Position numbers and translations under genes: made by a program. DNA of 64,000 bases from Cliona cf. orientalis (taxonomy: Eukaryota > Porifera > Demospongiae > Clionaida > Clionaidae). Each line of letters starts with the position of its first letter. Positions within the stretch are counted from its first letter, which is position 1. This document shows positions 10,915 through 23,323 of this stretch, one piece after another. The notes under the pieces are model-generated. The model was given only the letters and a program-made list of their open reading frames with translations. It was not told the origin of the DNA and did no database searches. The stretch spans positions 7,819,669-7,883,668 of the forward strand of contig OZ005701.1 of the NCBI GenBank assembly GCA_963930775.1. The letters run 5' to 3'.

Positions 10915-11514
10915 ATTACGTCACGGTCCTTACATTCCAACGTGAAACCCATACACGTTTTGCTACCCGCTGTCCCAGCTCAATAAATAGCATTTTCCGG
11001 TAGGGACTATCGGGGCTATATAGACGGTGTCAGGGGTACCCCCTCTGGCACCTGCAGCTGAAAACTGCACATGGTCCTGGGCATATATGGCTTAGGGGTC
11101 GCCCAGGTTCCTCCCTCGAATACCCCCCATCCTGGACAAAGCCTGGTAATCCACCATAGGCTGGCTTCGGTCCCCTGTGGCTGTGACACAGAAGCCTAAC
11201 TGGCTGCAGTAATGTCTGCAGTGTACCCTGACCAACGTTCCAGCCTAGAGCTCGGAAGGTCGACGGGAGGATGGGGTTATAATTTTTTTTTATTTCACCA
11301 TTTAATTCCTCATTGTAGCCTGCCACAATTAGGCCACTCCAATGAGATTCATTGTTTCTCATCACCCGCCCGCCTACTTTTTGAGCAGCACTTCTAAACT
11401 CATTACTCATTATTTAATTTTGATGCCTACTGAATAAAAAAAATGCTTTTTATTGAGCTGGAACAGCGGGTAGCAAAACGTGTATGGGTTTACCGTTGGA
11501 ATGTATGACGTAAT
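10915..11514. mobile_element. 600 bp element with ~90-base imperfect terminal inverted repeats
   Basis: The left arm (ATTACGTCA..., then ACATTCCAACG, then AAACCCATACACGTTTTGCT and ACCCGCTGT, AGCTCAATAAA) is repeated inverted at ~11440..11514 with small indels. The GC-richer centre (11030..11400) has a 126-codon minus-strand open frame with no recognisable domain. A non-autonomous DNA transposon is the simplest reading. Confidence 0.75.
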
Positions 11515-12172
11515 TAAGTATCATTAATTCTATACCGCGGCGCGCCAAAGTGTATGTGTAGCTCTTGAGCAGATGAAAGCAGCTACCATGGTCGACTGAA
11601 CATGCTCTGCTATTATTAATAATTTTAGACTATACTATAAAATTAATTTTAATAATTATAGCTAGGCATTTCCCTTCAAAGACAATTGAGTCTCTTAGCA
11701 GATTCAGTACAGCAATCATGCTGTTAATACCAAGTCTTGTTATTCTTTATCAATGGTGTATGGCACACACATGGCACTGCATAAAGTAATTAAATTTTAA
11801 TATCAGTAGTGTGTGCAGTGAAGTTAGTCCATAGTACAAAATTAATGCATAATAATTAATATAAAGTGTCTCATACATTAGTTATTATTGCAGGACCTTC
11901 CCGCAATTGCAAGATCTATAGCTAGTACATGTAACATGCAATCACATTGATTTATGCACTCATGCATCAAGTGTGCTCATGGATAGCTACCTCAGCGTCG
12001 TCGAGACCTTTCACCTTGATAATATTATCGTGGGTGCACAGTGCCAGAAAAATGGCGGCCATGTGAATGAGCAGTTTGTAATAGTATGATAATAAAAAAA
12101 ATGGGGCAAACTGATACAAGTCATAAAATTTAATAATGATCTTTAAAAATCAAATTATTTGTGTCCTTATCA
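11515..12172. other. AT-rich spacer, no gene seen
   Basis: Sequence between the inverted-repeat element and the 3' end of CEP70. I see no open frame with splice sites and no RNA gene. Confidence 0.5.
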
Positions 12173-15100
12173 TCATAAGTCGTAAACGGCAGATGTAATC
12201 TCACCAATTGTGCTGACACCTGAAGAAAATTAAATAAGTATACCGGTAATAATAATTAAAATCCTTCGAGCATGGAAGCTATTATCATTAAACTACGCAA
12301 AGATCTCAAGCATCGTTCTACTATTAACTGCACTCACCAAGATAGTCCTTCAGTTCTGTGACCATGGTTTGAAACGCCGGGAAGAACTCGTTGCACAGCC
12401 TCAGTTTCTCCACAACCTCTCTCACACCCAGGGGCCCAAACTCTCGCTCAATCTCAAGAAGAAGCTGACTGTTCTCCTGTGAGGTGAGGTACTCCACACA
12501 CCAGACCATCTCACGGTTAGAGCAGGTTGGAACTGAAAGAGAGGACAATAATAATATTATCGTATCAGCAATTTATCACAAGATTGAGGACACGCTACAC
12601 TGACTGTGTGTGAAGATTTAGAAGTAGAGTAGAACCCTCTTTTTAGCGGCCACCTCTGATGATCAGCCATCCTATCTATAACAGCTAAATGCTCATCTTG
12701 GTGAAAAAAAAACCCCCTAAATTCACCACTTCCAAATTCCCGCCCCCCCCCCCCCCAATGTCTTCCCCCCAGTGGTGGCTGCTATTGAGGGGGTTACACT
12801 GTATAATAATAGTTATTATTATTATCCAATCCAGGGGATGTGCCAATTTAACCGTTTTGAATTAGTATTAATTTTTTTAGGCTTAGACCCACTTAGGCAC
12901 TAAGGTGTGTACTACAATACTGTACATGCATACTACAGTACTAAAAATTACTTAACAATGATCGTTCAACTTATTACCTAGCTGTAAGGAAGCCTTGAGC
13001 TGCTTGAAGATGTTCTTTGCCTTCTCCGTCTGCTGGTAGAGCCTGCTCATGGCCGCGTAGACACCGTCCAGGCGAGGGACATCAAACAGCTGCTGAAAGT
13101 GCCGAATCATTGCCAGCACAGATTGCACCGACACACACTGGAGAATTAAACAGTATAAATAATTTTTACTGAAATGTACATGTACATGTGTAAGTACCAG
13201 TATGTATCAAACGATTGAGTTGTGGGTGGGGTATCTAAGCAAAAATTATTGTGGTGCCCCTTTGGGTGAAATTCTAATTCACCACAGCTGTCTAAAGATA
13301 TGTAGGGTAGACTATGGTATGCACTAGCCTCATCCCCAGGCTCCCCACCCGATCTTTGCGAGAAAAGATCGGGCAGTGAGCATTGTGTGTATGTGTTGTG
13401 TGTGAGTGTATCGAGTGTATAGTATTAACCTCCAAGTGTCCCTTGTCCAGCAGCCAGTGTCTCAGTAGTCCTGCCATCTCGTGAGTGCTCAGCTGTGCCG
13501 ATCTCTTTCCTCTAACAAGCTCACCTGTCCTTCCGTCTCTGGCCCTCCCTGTGCTCGGTCTAAGACGGCCACTCAACACAAATCCATCTCCTTCATCCTC
13601 TGTCACCAGACTAGGACTGCCTGTGAAAAGAAACATTATTTTATTGGAGGGGGAAGAGAGAGAAAATTGGTACAAGGTATGTTTCATGAATGAGACAGAG
13701 AGGGAGATACATGATAATGTAGTGAGAAAGAGAAGCTAGCAGAGAGAGAGGGGAGAGAGACAGAGGGAGAGAGGTTTTATCTACCTGTGGCTGTTGGTCT
13801 TGACTTGAGTAGTGCTGAGTGGTGCCTCCGTTTGCCAGTCTTTCCCGGGGACCTAGCTACAGTGCTAGCTGGACGATGATGTGAGTGCTCAAAATGTTGA
13901 CACACCTCTGTAAACACCACGTTTAAGTCCTGAATGGTAAGATGTAAATCTATGAAAAATCAAAATTTGGGCAAATCTTCATTTTCTGACCTCCAGTCCA
14001 CGAAGGTGATGGAGCCACTCATGCAGCGTGAGGATCACATGATCCCACGTGACCTCACACCACAGGTGGTGGTCGACAGGTCGAGGAAGGTCAGCGGATG
14101 GGGAATCCCCTCGCCACGCCCACTTTGGAGCTGCTGGATTGTAGACAATCTCTAGCACTTTAGACAGGGGCTGCAGGAACAAAAATATCAATTACAAGTG
14201 TTCTGTTAGCACAAAATTTAATACGTTAGGCTGGCTATATCAATCCTATAGCACTTTATAATACCTTTTCAAGGTTTCCCTGGGTCTCAATGACCTGTGT
14301 CATGGCACGAATCTTTGGAACAATGTCCTCACTTCTAGACACACTCAGCAAAGAACACACGTTCTACAGAATTAAAATTATAGTAATTAAGAAGAGAGAG
14401 GGGAGAGGGAGAGAGAGAGAGAGAGTGAGAAAGGGGGGGGGGGGGGGGGAAGGAAAGAGAGAGATCCTCACCTCAATCTGTTGTTGTGATTGAAGGCAGT
14501 CCACCTGCTCTGAAGAGAGAAGCCTCCTACAATAAGTTGCAGTCATCAAAATAATTAATACTGCTCTGGCCTGGAGGAGCCTTAGCTATATATAGTGCTC
14601 GGCTAACCTGGTCTGCTTAAGGTCTCTCTCCAGTTCCTTGACCTTTCTCTGACACTCTCTTAGCTCGTGAAGTTCAGGCCTACATACAGCAGTGAAGCAA
14701 ACAATCATCAAGATAAAATTATGAAATAAATGAAGATTCTTTGCGGACAACTTAACTGTTCGGTAAAACTTGCCAATGTTTCGACTAGATGCTCTAGTCA
14801 TCCTCAGGGCAAAAGAGCATCTAGTCGAAACGTCGGCAAGCTTTACCGAACAGTTAAGTTGTCCACAAAGAATCTTCGTTTGTTTCATGCAGATAGCAAC
14901 TGAGAACGATGTCACTTCAAGATAAAATTAATATACTTTGCACATTCTTATCATTAATTTTGTTCTGTTCAGTGTGCTAGCTAGACCATTAAATTTAACA
15001 TGTAACGCTCCCCTACCTAAGGTACTGACCTATTTTGTAGGTCCACTTTGAGCTTGGCATTCTCATACTCCAGCCGGGCCACTTGTGAGCAGAGCCTCTC

Positions 15101-15821
15101 CACCAGCGGGTCAACCTCCAGCTCCCCCGCTGAAGTCACACGACCCACTCTCGTAGACGTGATTGGATGTTGGGTCTTGGTGGGCGTGGCCTGATGGGTG
15201 GTGTCACGTTTTCTTAGCTGCTCAAGAAGTTTGGAAATGGCACCCCTCAGGGTAGCACTGGACTGAACGTCAAGTTGAAGACAACCTATATGCAGTAGAA
15301 TTGATTGTAATGGAGAGTGAACCAGCAAAATAATTATTGTCTTAATTTACCTTGACCAGGAGCCCCTGTGGGAGGTGGTGCTGTCACTACCACAGTCCTC
15401 ATTCCAGGGTGGTATGGAATCTGGGAATCTAACTCCATTATCAATGTTTTCCACGACACTTCTTCACTAATCTAAAGACAGTGGAAGGGAGAGAGAGAGA
15501 GCGAGGTAGGGAGACAAAGATAAATAATAATTCTTGATTGCATCACAGATTGTTGTCAAATACATGTACTCACCAATTGCCTTGAAAGTCTATCAGTTGA
15601 TGTCTTCTTGTCCACCTGACGAGACTATAGATATTATACAAACTATAAAATGTCCAGCTGCCACAGCTCACGATAGATAGAGATCGCCTATATACCTTGT
15701 ATTTCTTCAGTAGTCGCTCTACTCTGTCCGTGGGCGATCCCTCGGCGGCTACCTTCTGCTGGAGCACACATGAAGGCGGCCCAAGGGGAGAACTTCTCGG
15801 GAAACTGTGCTCTTCGGTCAT
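12173..15821 (-). CDS. CEP70: centrosomal protein of 70 kDa
   Basis: Thirteen exons (transcript order): 15696..15821, 15574..15624, 15351..15471, 15030..15285, 14608..14679, 14472..14526, 14265..14363, 13991..14170, 13785..13929, 13430..13620, 12978..13137, 12338..12532, 12173..12219; 565 residues against ~597 in human. All phases agree. Diagnostic stretches are LSKVLEIVYNPAAPKWAW (mid-protein), VLAMIRHFQQLFDVPRLDGVY and LCNEFFPAFQTMVTELKDYL near the C-terminus. Residues ~100-250 are helical and coiled-coil-like (PELHELRECQRKVKELERDL). CEP70 is a centrosome/gamma-tubulin-associated protein involved in microtubule organisation and ciliogenesis. The N-terminus is shorter than in vertebrates. 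Introns hold a MITE, a foldback and GA/G-rich tracts. Confidence 0.9.
12625..12803. mobile_element. ~180 bp MITE in CEP70 intron 11
   Basis: Imperfect inverted ends: AGAACCCTCTTTTTAGCGGC at the left and GGTGGCTGCTATTGAGGGGG followed by TTACACTGTA at the right. The interior has a C-rich run. Confidence 0.55.
14732..14877. mobile_element. 146 bp foldback element with 18-base loop
   Basis: Two ~64-base arms (14732..14795 and 14814..14877) are inverted copies with only a few mismatches. The loop is 14796..14813. On the minus strand the core reads CTGAGGA, a 7-bp stem with GCA loop (GACTAGA/TCTAGTC), then GAAAC. It lies in CEP70 intron 4. A similar core occurs in the element at 30486..30606. Confidence 0.85.
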
Positions 15822-16219
15822 CTTTCTCTTTCTCTCGATCTCGATCCTGGCTGAACTGATCGAGTATGCCCGCCTTAGCTAGCTAGCCTAGGCCTAGCGC
15901 CAATTTTCATCAAGCCACGCCCATACGCTATCGGCGCGGCGTGCGGCACACTGGAGTGCGCATGCGTGTTTGCTGAGTTTACTGTACTATATATTATTAT
16001 ACTATTATGTAGGTAAATCACAAGTTAGAAGGAACATATTGAAAAGAAAGCTATAAAAGCAATGGATTTGAGTTGCTCTGCTTCAGAGTCCTCCCCTATA
16101 GTTACTATTAGTGGTGGATTACAAACAATTTAATTAAATTTTGACGTGCCACTATACTGCGGCTCCAATTGTGAAACGTCAACTTCAAGGATAACTCACC
16201 AACTCCATTGACAACAATA
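15822..16219. promoter_or_regulatory. divergent intergenic region (CEP70 / secreted protein gene)
   Basis: About 400 bp between divergent start codons. The CEP70 side is GC-rich with CpGs (15895..15960) and the other side AT-rich. Promoters are inferred from position only. Confidence 0.4.
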
Positions 16220-18319
16220 ATGAAAATCTGGCATACTACAGTCAGTGCTGCAATCTTCATTGCACTGCTGGTTTGTGGCATGGCGTGGCCTTACGACGAA
16301 TCAGAGTCAGCTGCAGATTCACAAGCCATTGAGGCTGAACTCGAAGATTTTGACAACCCCGAAGAATCTCAGGAAAACATGATGGAGGATCAGTATTACG
16401 TTGGTGAGCAATACTGCAATGATAATAGCCTTGTAGCTACCAGCTCAGCAGGTCATACTGGACTCAGCTAGCTAGTTCATGGCCATAATACATGCTCAAA
16501 TCTAACATGAATTTGAAGATGCAAAGCAGGCACTGATCCAGAAATTTGCCTGGTACAGGGGCTGATGGGTTGGCTACCCATAATAAACGGGCACAAAGGG
16601 GGATGGCTGATTAATAATGGCGAACGTCTCCAATGCTACGTATAATTATGTTGCATAACTTGGCTATAGCCATCCTATCTACCCCGCTGAATCAGCCCCT
16701 GAATAGACTATTAATTATTATCCATAATGATTTTAATAATGTAGAGAGCTGGGGTGAGTTCTTTATCAACTATTTAATACAATATCATAACATTCTAGTA
16801 TGCTCTCACATGTTCAGTTAGCAGCAAAGTGAATTGTGGAAGTGGGTACAGTTGCTACTGCTATATAACAGGAAACTGAAACGATGGTGCTGCTTAAACG
16901 TTGAATAGCTACAAGACTTCCATGTACTGAGACATTGCCGCTTTTTGTAAACTAACAGCAATTGACGGAAATTTACTACAAACACCTTGTAAAGAATTCC
17001 TAAAAATTACTTTCGATGGTACAACTAGATTAATACTAATTGTCACTCTCATAATTTCTATAATGTATACTACATACAATACAGCCGTTAGGATCCCTTG
17101 ATATCGTATAGCTGGAAAATTTGGCAAGGAATTAAATTTGGTGATCTGGCAGTCTATATTACAACCGCCAAATTAAAATCCGCCAAAATTTCCTACTCCC
17201 ATAATATAATATTATACGTGTGGCGATCCCGTACTGAACCGCCAAATTTAAATCCGCGAAAATAGGCACTTGTAATTAAACTCTTTTGTTAAAATAATTA
17301 TGATTATCACCCACATAATAATATTACCGTATAGCGAGAAATTTTCGAGGGAGAAAACTTTCGCAGATCGGTAGAAAGGAGCATTTCGCGGAATGTTAAA
17401 ACTGCATGGTTGCATAATGGGTGTGGCATGCCTAGAATTTCGTGGAGAAAACTTTCGCAGATGGCTGAAAAATCGCGAAATTCGTGAAAGTTTTCTCCCT
17501 CGAAAGTTTCCCGCTATACGGTATGTCATTCAAATTGGCATGTAGCCTTACAATAACACAGTTATTAACACTACATATAATATAGCAAAGGTGCTACAAT
17601 TATATATTATAGTACTTCACGCATGTTGTAATAATTATTATGCAGAAAAGAAATTGTTTGGATTTCATAATGTCTATCACCTTGACATGACCCACCCGGA
17701 TGAAAAGTGTCCAGATGCCTTAAAGCTTCACACATCCAACTCACTACGACTGTGTGGAAAAAAAACTGGCGACAGTTGCAATTCGATCATAATTCCCACC
17801 CACGGACAACACTACCAAGAAGTGCGTGGAGTAGTGAAAGCGTATCAGTTTGGATCACCAGATGCTTTCCAAACGAAAAAACATGGCAATATTGACTCGA
17901 TATATGTCGACGGTATTAGCATAACACACGGAAAATCGCCAAGGAAACACATCTGGACATATGCCATAGGTTATCGTCATTACAATAATGGCGCCGACAG
18001 ATTCTCAAAATATACTTGCCCAAGCACAGGTGGGAGGTCTCAACCAGCGTTCGTTGGCGATGACTATTTCTGTTCTTCAGGCAATCCTGGTAACTCGGGT
18101 CAAAAGTATGGCAGATGGGGACCTGTCTTTTACCCCACTCTACTCTGGTGCAACATCCAAGGAGACTGCTCTGACGACTGTGGAGAGAATGACTTGCATT
18201 TCTGCAAGAAGCTTGACAAGCCAACTACTGATAACCTGGAGATTCGTGTCTGTACTGACGAGAACCTGGGGTACAACGAAGATATTCGCATCAAATATAT
18301 GGACTTCTACATCCGATAA
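16220..18319 (+). CDS. secreted Cys-rich protein, uncharacterised family
   Basis: Two exons, 16220..16403 and 17646..18319, about 285 residues, joining in phase (G|AA). The start MKIWHTTVSAAIFIALLVCG is a clear signal peptide, followed by an acidic linker (ELEDFDNPEE) resembling a propeptide. The body has about ten cysteines and motifs such as VRGVVKAYQFGSPDAF, SIYVDGISITHG and HIWTYAIGY, then FVGDDYFCSSGNPG and a C-terminal LEIRVC...EDIRIKYMDFYIR. I recall this pattern from uncharacterised extracellular proteins of sponges and other invertebrates that carry a fibrinogen- or lectin-like ectodomain. The fold is inference. Intron 1 (1.2 kb) holds a MITE at 17335..17523. Confidence 0.75.
17335..17523. 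mobile_element. TA-flanked MITE, ends ACCGTATAGCG
   Basis: Inverted ends TACCGTATAGCGAGAAA and the complement CCGCTATACGGTA, flanked by TA. The interior repeats GAGAAAACTTTCGCAGAT. It is the same family as 37453..37663, with matching internal sequence (GCATAATGGGTGTGGCATGC in both). Confidence 0.85.
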
Positions 18320-18559
18320 CTATTTTTCATCAACAAGAAATTACAGCAGATACACTAGTATAGGTCAGGACATATTATTATTATAGAACAACATACATGT
18401 ATATAGCTGTAGAATATTAAGGCCAGTTCATTATGATTGGTTAGGACATCATAGAACATGTATAGCTAGACAAGAATCTGAGAACTATTTTAGCCCTCCA
18501 AGTCAAAAATTTTTTGCACTGATTAATGATGTGAATAATAATATTGACAATCATAATAG

Positions 18560-20462
18560 CTAAATAACATTATGCTTCTGCACCAGCTCTGATACAATAT
18601 GTTTCTCCAATTCAATTCCTCTATCTAGTTCATGGGAGGAAAGTTCTAATTTCGTAACCTTTGACTCATCGCCCTCCAGTGACACAACAGTAACGGTGGT
18701 TCGATGCTTCCCCAAGAGGTTGGCTACAACAGCCTGCAAAGATGGATATCACAACCTGGTCACAAGATCCTGATCATAAGGCATAATTATGGCTATAGAC
18801 ACATCCAAGGCTCTATACTTACATGGCCAACTGAGATTAACAATCAATGACAGTAAAATTAAATTTTAAATTTACATTTTTGTGGTTTTGAGGCAATTTG
18901 TCTACAGAATTATCATGACAGATAGCTGTGTTATACCTGGTGGTGGTACTTGTCCAATGCAGCCCGAGCACAAGGCAGTAGAAGTCTCTCATCAGTTTCC
19001 AACTATATACACAATGGCAATAATTGTTATAAATCTGATACACTGGTACTCTTTGAATTGTCCTGGTAAAAATTTATTGCTAACCTTAAAAGTGACAGTG
19101 AAAGCTTTAGGTGACCACCTGGCAGTGAGGGGGTAGAGCATTTTTGGAGTGTGGCTGAACTGTAGCTCCATGCTACCAGAGGATGGAATCTTATGCTCCT
19201 CCTAAAGTAATATTATCGATAATTAACTAGTTATAGCCATTACAGATCTTGCAGTCAAACTAATTTGATATTATATCGATATCAGTGATACTAGTGCCTA
19301 AAAGATTATCTCTAAAAATCCAGGAAAAATCACACCTGTATATAATATTTATTATACACAACAGCTATCATGCACCATTCCTGCCCAAGGAACCACTACA
19401 GCAGGTATACCATAACGGCTATACCACACGGCACATATCGGGTATGAATACTAGCATGCACCGTACCATGTTTGAAGGATGGATGTAGAAGTCAGAGACG
19501 GCAGCTGCTAGGTAGACCATGGCCCTAGATCCCAGTGGCTCCAGAAGAATTGACATCTCCCTCAGGTAGAACAGGTAATCGAATACAGTAGTGAAGGAGA
19601 CCATATGCAGCGTACCCTCCCATTTCACCTTTTGATACTTCATGAGCACCTCTGCTAGTTTGCCCTCTTGACTAGGAGAGAGGGAAACTGCAAGAAAGAA
19701 AATAACTTCCAATTCTAGTCTACACAAGATGCTATATACAAGGCTATATTATTTGGCAGTGATATAATATTATAGTGAGAAAAGTGAGTTCTCAAAATGG
19801 TATAATGTTATAAAGGATGTCCTTAGAATTCTATTAAGTTAATTCCTGCAGAATTTACGTTTCAAATGGTGCACGTCATCTTCACTGCCTCCGTGTTGGC
19901 TCAAGGCGAACCAGTCAAGAGGATTCTCTTTGGCAAAGTGTCTCTGGAATGGTTTAAGGGAGTTGGCTCGGTAGAGGAAGATCACAGCGTAGCCACTGGC
20001 TAGAAAATATCTATTTCACTATCATTAAGAAATATACACTAATGAATCAAATTTTAACTGGGAATACATATTACTAATACTCAAATCTAGGATCATATCA
20101 CTCAGGAATATGCATCAATTATTGTTGGATACTCTGCAGATGCAGATCCTCTCAATCCAGAGCTGAAATTGTCAAGGTATCGAACAGTGTTCTTTTCTAA
20201 GGGAACAGTGGTACCCCCAGACTACATAGTGAAAGATGGCATATAATACTATTATGATAAATGATGAGATTTTGCTGCCGTGCACAATTCAAGTTTCTCA
20301 CTAGCACTCTGATCATACCGTGATCAAAGCAATTGGCCTGCGATCTGCCCGCTGTCGAGAGATGAAGTCTTTTACGTGTTTCACTGTGGTAGCCAGATCC
20401 TGGGGAGGCGAGCAATCCTGAAAGAACTGCTCACACTCAGCAAAGATCTTCTCTCTCTCCAT
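18560..20462 (-). CDS. PPCS: phosphopantothenate--cysteine ligase
   Basis: Seven exons (transcript order): 20319..20462, 20133..20221, 19859..20010, 19467..19687, 19085..19201, 18937..19002, 18560..18733; 320 residues (human 311). Family landmarks in order: [54 protein letters not shown] followed by a substrate-loop EHKIPSSG, then AFTVTFKLETD, and VVANLLG near the C-terminus. It catalyses the second step of CoA synthesis, joining 4'-phosphopantothenate and cysteine. It is a stand-alone eukaryotic-type ligase, without the bacterial decarboxylase domain. It is divergent from NDUFA4 across 162 bp. MERE was chosen as start because the upstream ATG is out of frame. Confidence 0.93.
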
Positions 20463-20624
20463 TTGGAAAAGGTCGTCATAATTGTATGTCAAGGTGCTGC
20501 ACGTGACCGCGTCGTCACGTCATGTGACCGATCCCGACCTTTGACCTTAATGTTTGGCCGCTTCTTGTCGTCCACATTCAGCCGCTTTTTGGGATTTGTC
20601 TGGTGAGCCTGCGCCTTCTTCAAA
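20463..20624. promoter_or_regulatory. 162 bp divergent promoter region (PPCS / NDUFA4)
   Basis: CpG-containing spacer (GTGACCGCGTCGTCACGT around 20503..20520 holds near-palindromic CGTCACGT/GTGACC units, CRE/ATF-like). Shared promoter function is inferred from position; the CRE resemblance is by eye. Confidence 0.45.
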
Positions 20625-21187
20625 ATGATTGGAAACATCTTGAGGACGGTCAGAAAGCATCCAGATGTAAGGTTTTAAGCTTTGAATAATTTTCTACGAA
20701 CTATGTGTGTACTGCGTCGCTATTCTTGAAGAACGCTTTGATACATGTCAAATTATACGAAGTTTTATTATTGTTTAGGTGATGCCTGTGTTTGTTATCA
20801 CGTGCCTGGGAGCTGGTTTTGCTACAGCTGCTATCTTCAGAGCCTGTATCGTGTACACAGACGTCTCGTAAGTAGCTTAGTCCCCAAGTAATTCAATAAT
20901 AAATAGAATTTTATATCATTAATTTTCAGGTTTGATCGCAAGAACAACCCTCATCCCTGGCAGAAGGTACAACCAACACAACAAACTAAGGTAAGGATAT
21001 AGCGCAACTTTAATAATTGCCACAATAGTCTTTCCTGTATTAAGTTAGGAATATTAACATGATGCATGTACATAATTATAGTATGGCTAGAGATTACTTT
21101 TGTTTACGTTTGCACACGCAGTTCATCAGGGCTTATGATTACAGCAAGCTCAAGGACGAACGGCCGAAGTTTGACGAGGAAAAATAG
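20625..21187 (+). CDS. NDUFA4: NDUFA4-like cytochrome c oxidase subunit
   Basis: Four exons: 20625..20666, 20779..20867, 20930..20990, 21122..21187; 85 residues, as expected for the family. A short N-terminus (MIGNILRTVRKHPD) leads into one membrane helix (VMPVFVITCLGAGFATAAIF), then FDRKNNPHPW and the family C-terminus YDYSKLKDERPKFDE. NDUFA4 is a small inner-membrane protein first assigned to complex I and now regarded as a complex IV subunit. It converges on CHMP5 and shares a promoter region with PPCS. Confidence 0.9.
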
Positions 21188-21577
21188 CTAATGAATTAAA
21201 TTAGTGATAAACTCAGTTGTTGCTACTAGCGTACGTTTGCCTGCATAGCTGGTACTTGTATGACATTAAGTTATAAGCTTGTACACAATATCAATTCTAT
21301 TTATGAGAGTTCAGTGGGGCTTCTGTCGTTTTCTAGAAGTAAAAATTAATAACAATTCCCACTATCAATGTACAGTACGTACTATTGGATGAAAATAATA
21401 ACACATTTTGACACACTAGAATGCAAAATTGCATGGCTGATAAACAAGCTGTCGGGTACAAATAATAACTGTAATAATATCATAATACACATGGGCACTG
21501 TACAATAGTAATCATTGTATACATTCATGAGTTCAAAAAAAAAACAGCAACAGAAAATACGATGTAGATGGTGTGCT
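21188..21577. other. convergent 3' spacer (NDUFA4 / CHMP5)
   Basis: AT-rich sequence that must hold both 3' UTRs. A poly-A stretch lies at 21537..21544. No gene seen. Confidence 0.45.
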
Positions 21578-23323
21578 CTAATTAGGAAGTTCAGGTAGTC
21601 CGAATTCATCCAGTTTGACTCCATCCTAAACAAACAATGTGAAAACACACTCTTAAGTTAAATACTAATATCTCTACATAAGTGGCACATGATCATGCAT
21701 GAAATTCACGATCGAATAAAAGGTTAGCGTTATAGTAGTGTATATACCTGTACTTTGCTTTTTCCTCCCGGCACTCCGGAGGGAGGGTCTGGAGCAGCCA
21801 CCGCTGCGTCGAGGAATCCAGCATCCTCATCCAACTCACCAAGGTACTCATCACCGAGGGCCTCGAGCTCTGCAGAGGAAGGAAGGAGAGAGAGAAGGGA
21901 GACAGATAGCACTGCTATCACTGTGCCTCAGCAAGAGAATTCTTACAATGCCATATACAAAACACATGCAAGCCACACAACACATCCACATACATGTACA
22001 CACACACACACTGGCCCACCTGCTTCAAGGTCATCTTCATCCACATCCTCAGGCACACCATACGGTCTTCCCAAGACTTCCATCACCTCATTCGTCTGTT
22101 CCAACATGTCCTCCATCTCGTCTTGTACATCCTACAAAAAATGAATAGCTATTGTCATCTAAAGAATCAAAGTCATGATTTAACTGAAGTTTGTGTGATT
22201 ATATCAAAGAGTTGAGGATGCCATAAGATTTCACAGATACAAAACTCCGTGGATGGATTATCTCCAACTCTTTGTTATTTATAGAAAATAATCACAAAAA
22301 AGGCATCAACTACCCACCTCAATCTTGCCAATGTCCACCTTCTTGTACTCTTTCTTCATCTCCTTGACTCCTAGCTTCATGGCGTCGACTGTTGTCTTTG
22401 TATCTTTGAGCTGCTGGATGCCAAAGTTTGCCTGTTCCATGTTGAACGACTGGTTTCTGAGTCCCTCCAGTTGACCTTCATACATTCTCTTCTGCTTTAG
22501 AACTCTCAGGGCTCGCTGCTTCACCATGTTCTGTGGTGGGACGATCAAAATGTAATCAATGATACAATCATTAGCACAGGATCCTTGTGCATGCATTGAT
22601 ACCCCACTGATGATAAAATTTCCTGAAAATTGAAAGCTTGCATGTGTACATAATATGTATGTGAGGGGAGTGGGGGTGGGGACTTAGGGGAGAGGGGGCA
22701 AAACTTCCTCTTACACCCCCTCTGAGGCAGAGAGAACCTTACAGTACGCAGTATAATATCACTGGTAGCACCCGATCACTATTCAGGAATATATGTCACA
22801 TGGTCTATTTAAATTGGAACTAATGTGGTGTTTATGTACCCATAACCAGCTACAGTTCCAATATGTCAATGTAAAGGTATCTCCATGTGACTAGAATAGA
22901 ATAGAATACCTACAGTAAGTTTCTAATTAGCTATTTCGTTCCTATGGGCGACCCCAGACACCCAGCAGCTTTGGAGTTTGTATGTTTAATAGCTGCTATA
23001 ACCCAAACAACAGCGCTAGAGACTAGAAATCATAATAGCCTTGTCCCCAGGCCACTTATAGCACTAGGAGTAGCCCGGGGATGAGGCTATTAAACATCAT
23101 AATACAATTTATGTGGCCTACCCACAGTACAGAACCACTTTTATCGTACCTTTGAGGGTCCGTCTCTCATTTTCTTCATCTGTTCTCGGTACTTCTTCAG
23201 CTCCAGCTCAAGCTTGGCTATCTTCTTCTCGATTGACTCTCCCCGGCTGTCCACGCTGGAGATGGCGTCGGTCAGATTGGGGGGAGGGGCCTTCTTCTTA
23301 GCTCCACCAAATAGTCGGTTCAT
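21578..23323 (-). CDS. CHMP5: charged multivesicular body protein 5 (ESCRT-III)
   Basis: Five exons (transcript order): 23150..23323, 22318..22530, 22020..22131, 21748..21869, 21578..21625; 222 residues (human 219). It begins [19 protein letters not shown], with [16 protein letters not shown], the basic first helices, SFNMEQANF and [19 protein letters not shown], all close to animal CHMP5. The acidic C-terminal half ([25 protein letters not shown]) ends [14 protein letters not shown]5 (yeast Vps60) is an ESCRT-III-related protein that binds LIP5/VTA1 and regulates Vps4 in multivesicular body sorting. It is divergent from IGBP1 (518 bp). Confidence 0.95.
23034..23093. repeat. short inverted repeat in CHMP5 intron 1
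   Basis: AATAGCCTTGTCCCCAGGC and its near-complement GCCCGGGGATGAGGCTATT flank ~21 bases. A related half (CTAGCCTCATCCCCAGGC) occurs at ~13325 in CEP70, suggesting a tiny dispersed MITE. Confidence 0.5.

Noticed and set aside
11030..11410. 126-codon minus-strand frame as a gene
   Set aside because: It lies wholly inside an inverted-repeat element, has no domain that I recognise and begins within the right arm. Kept only as element content.
14778..14807. True hammerhead ribozyme
   Set aside because: The boxes CTGANGA and GAAA are present. However, there is an extra base before helix II, and the flanking arms pair with each other rather than forming separate helices I and III with a cleavage site. 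Reported only as a motif.
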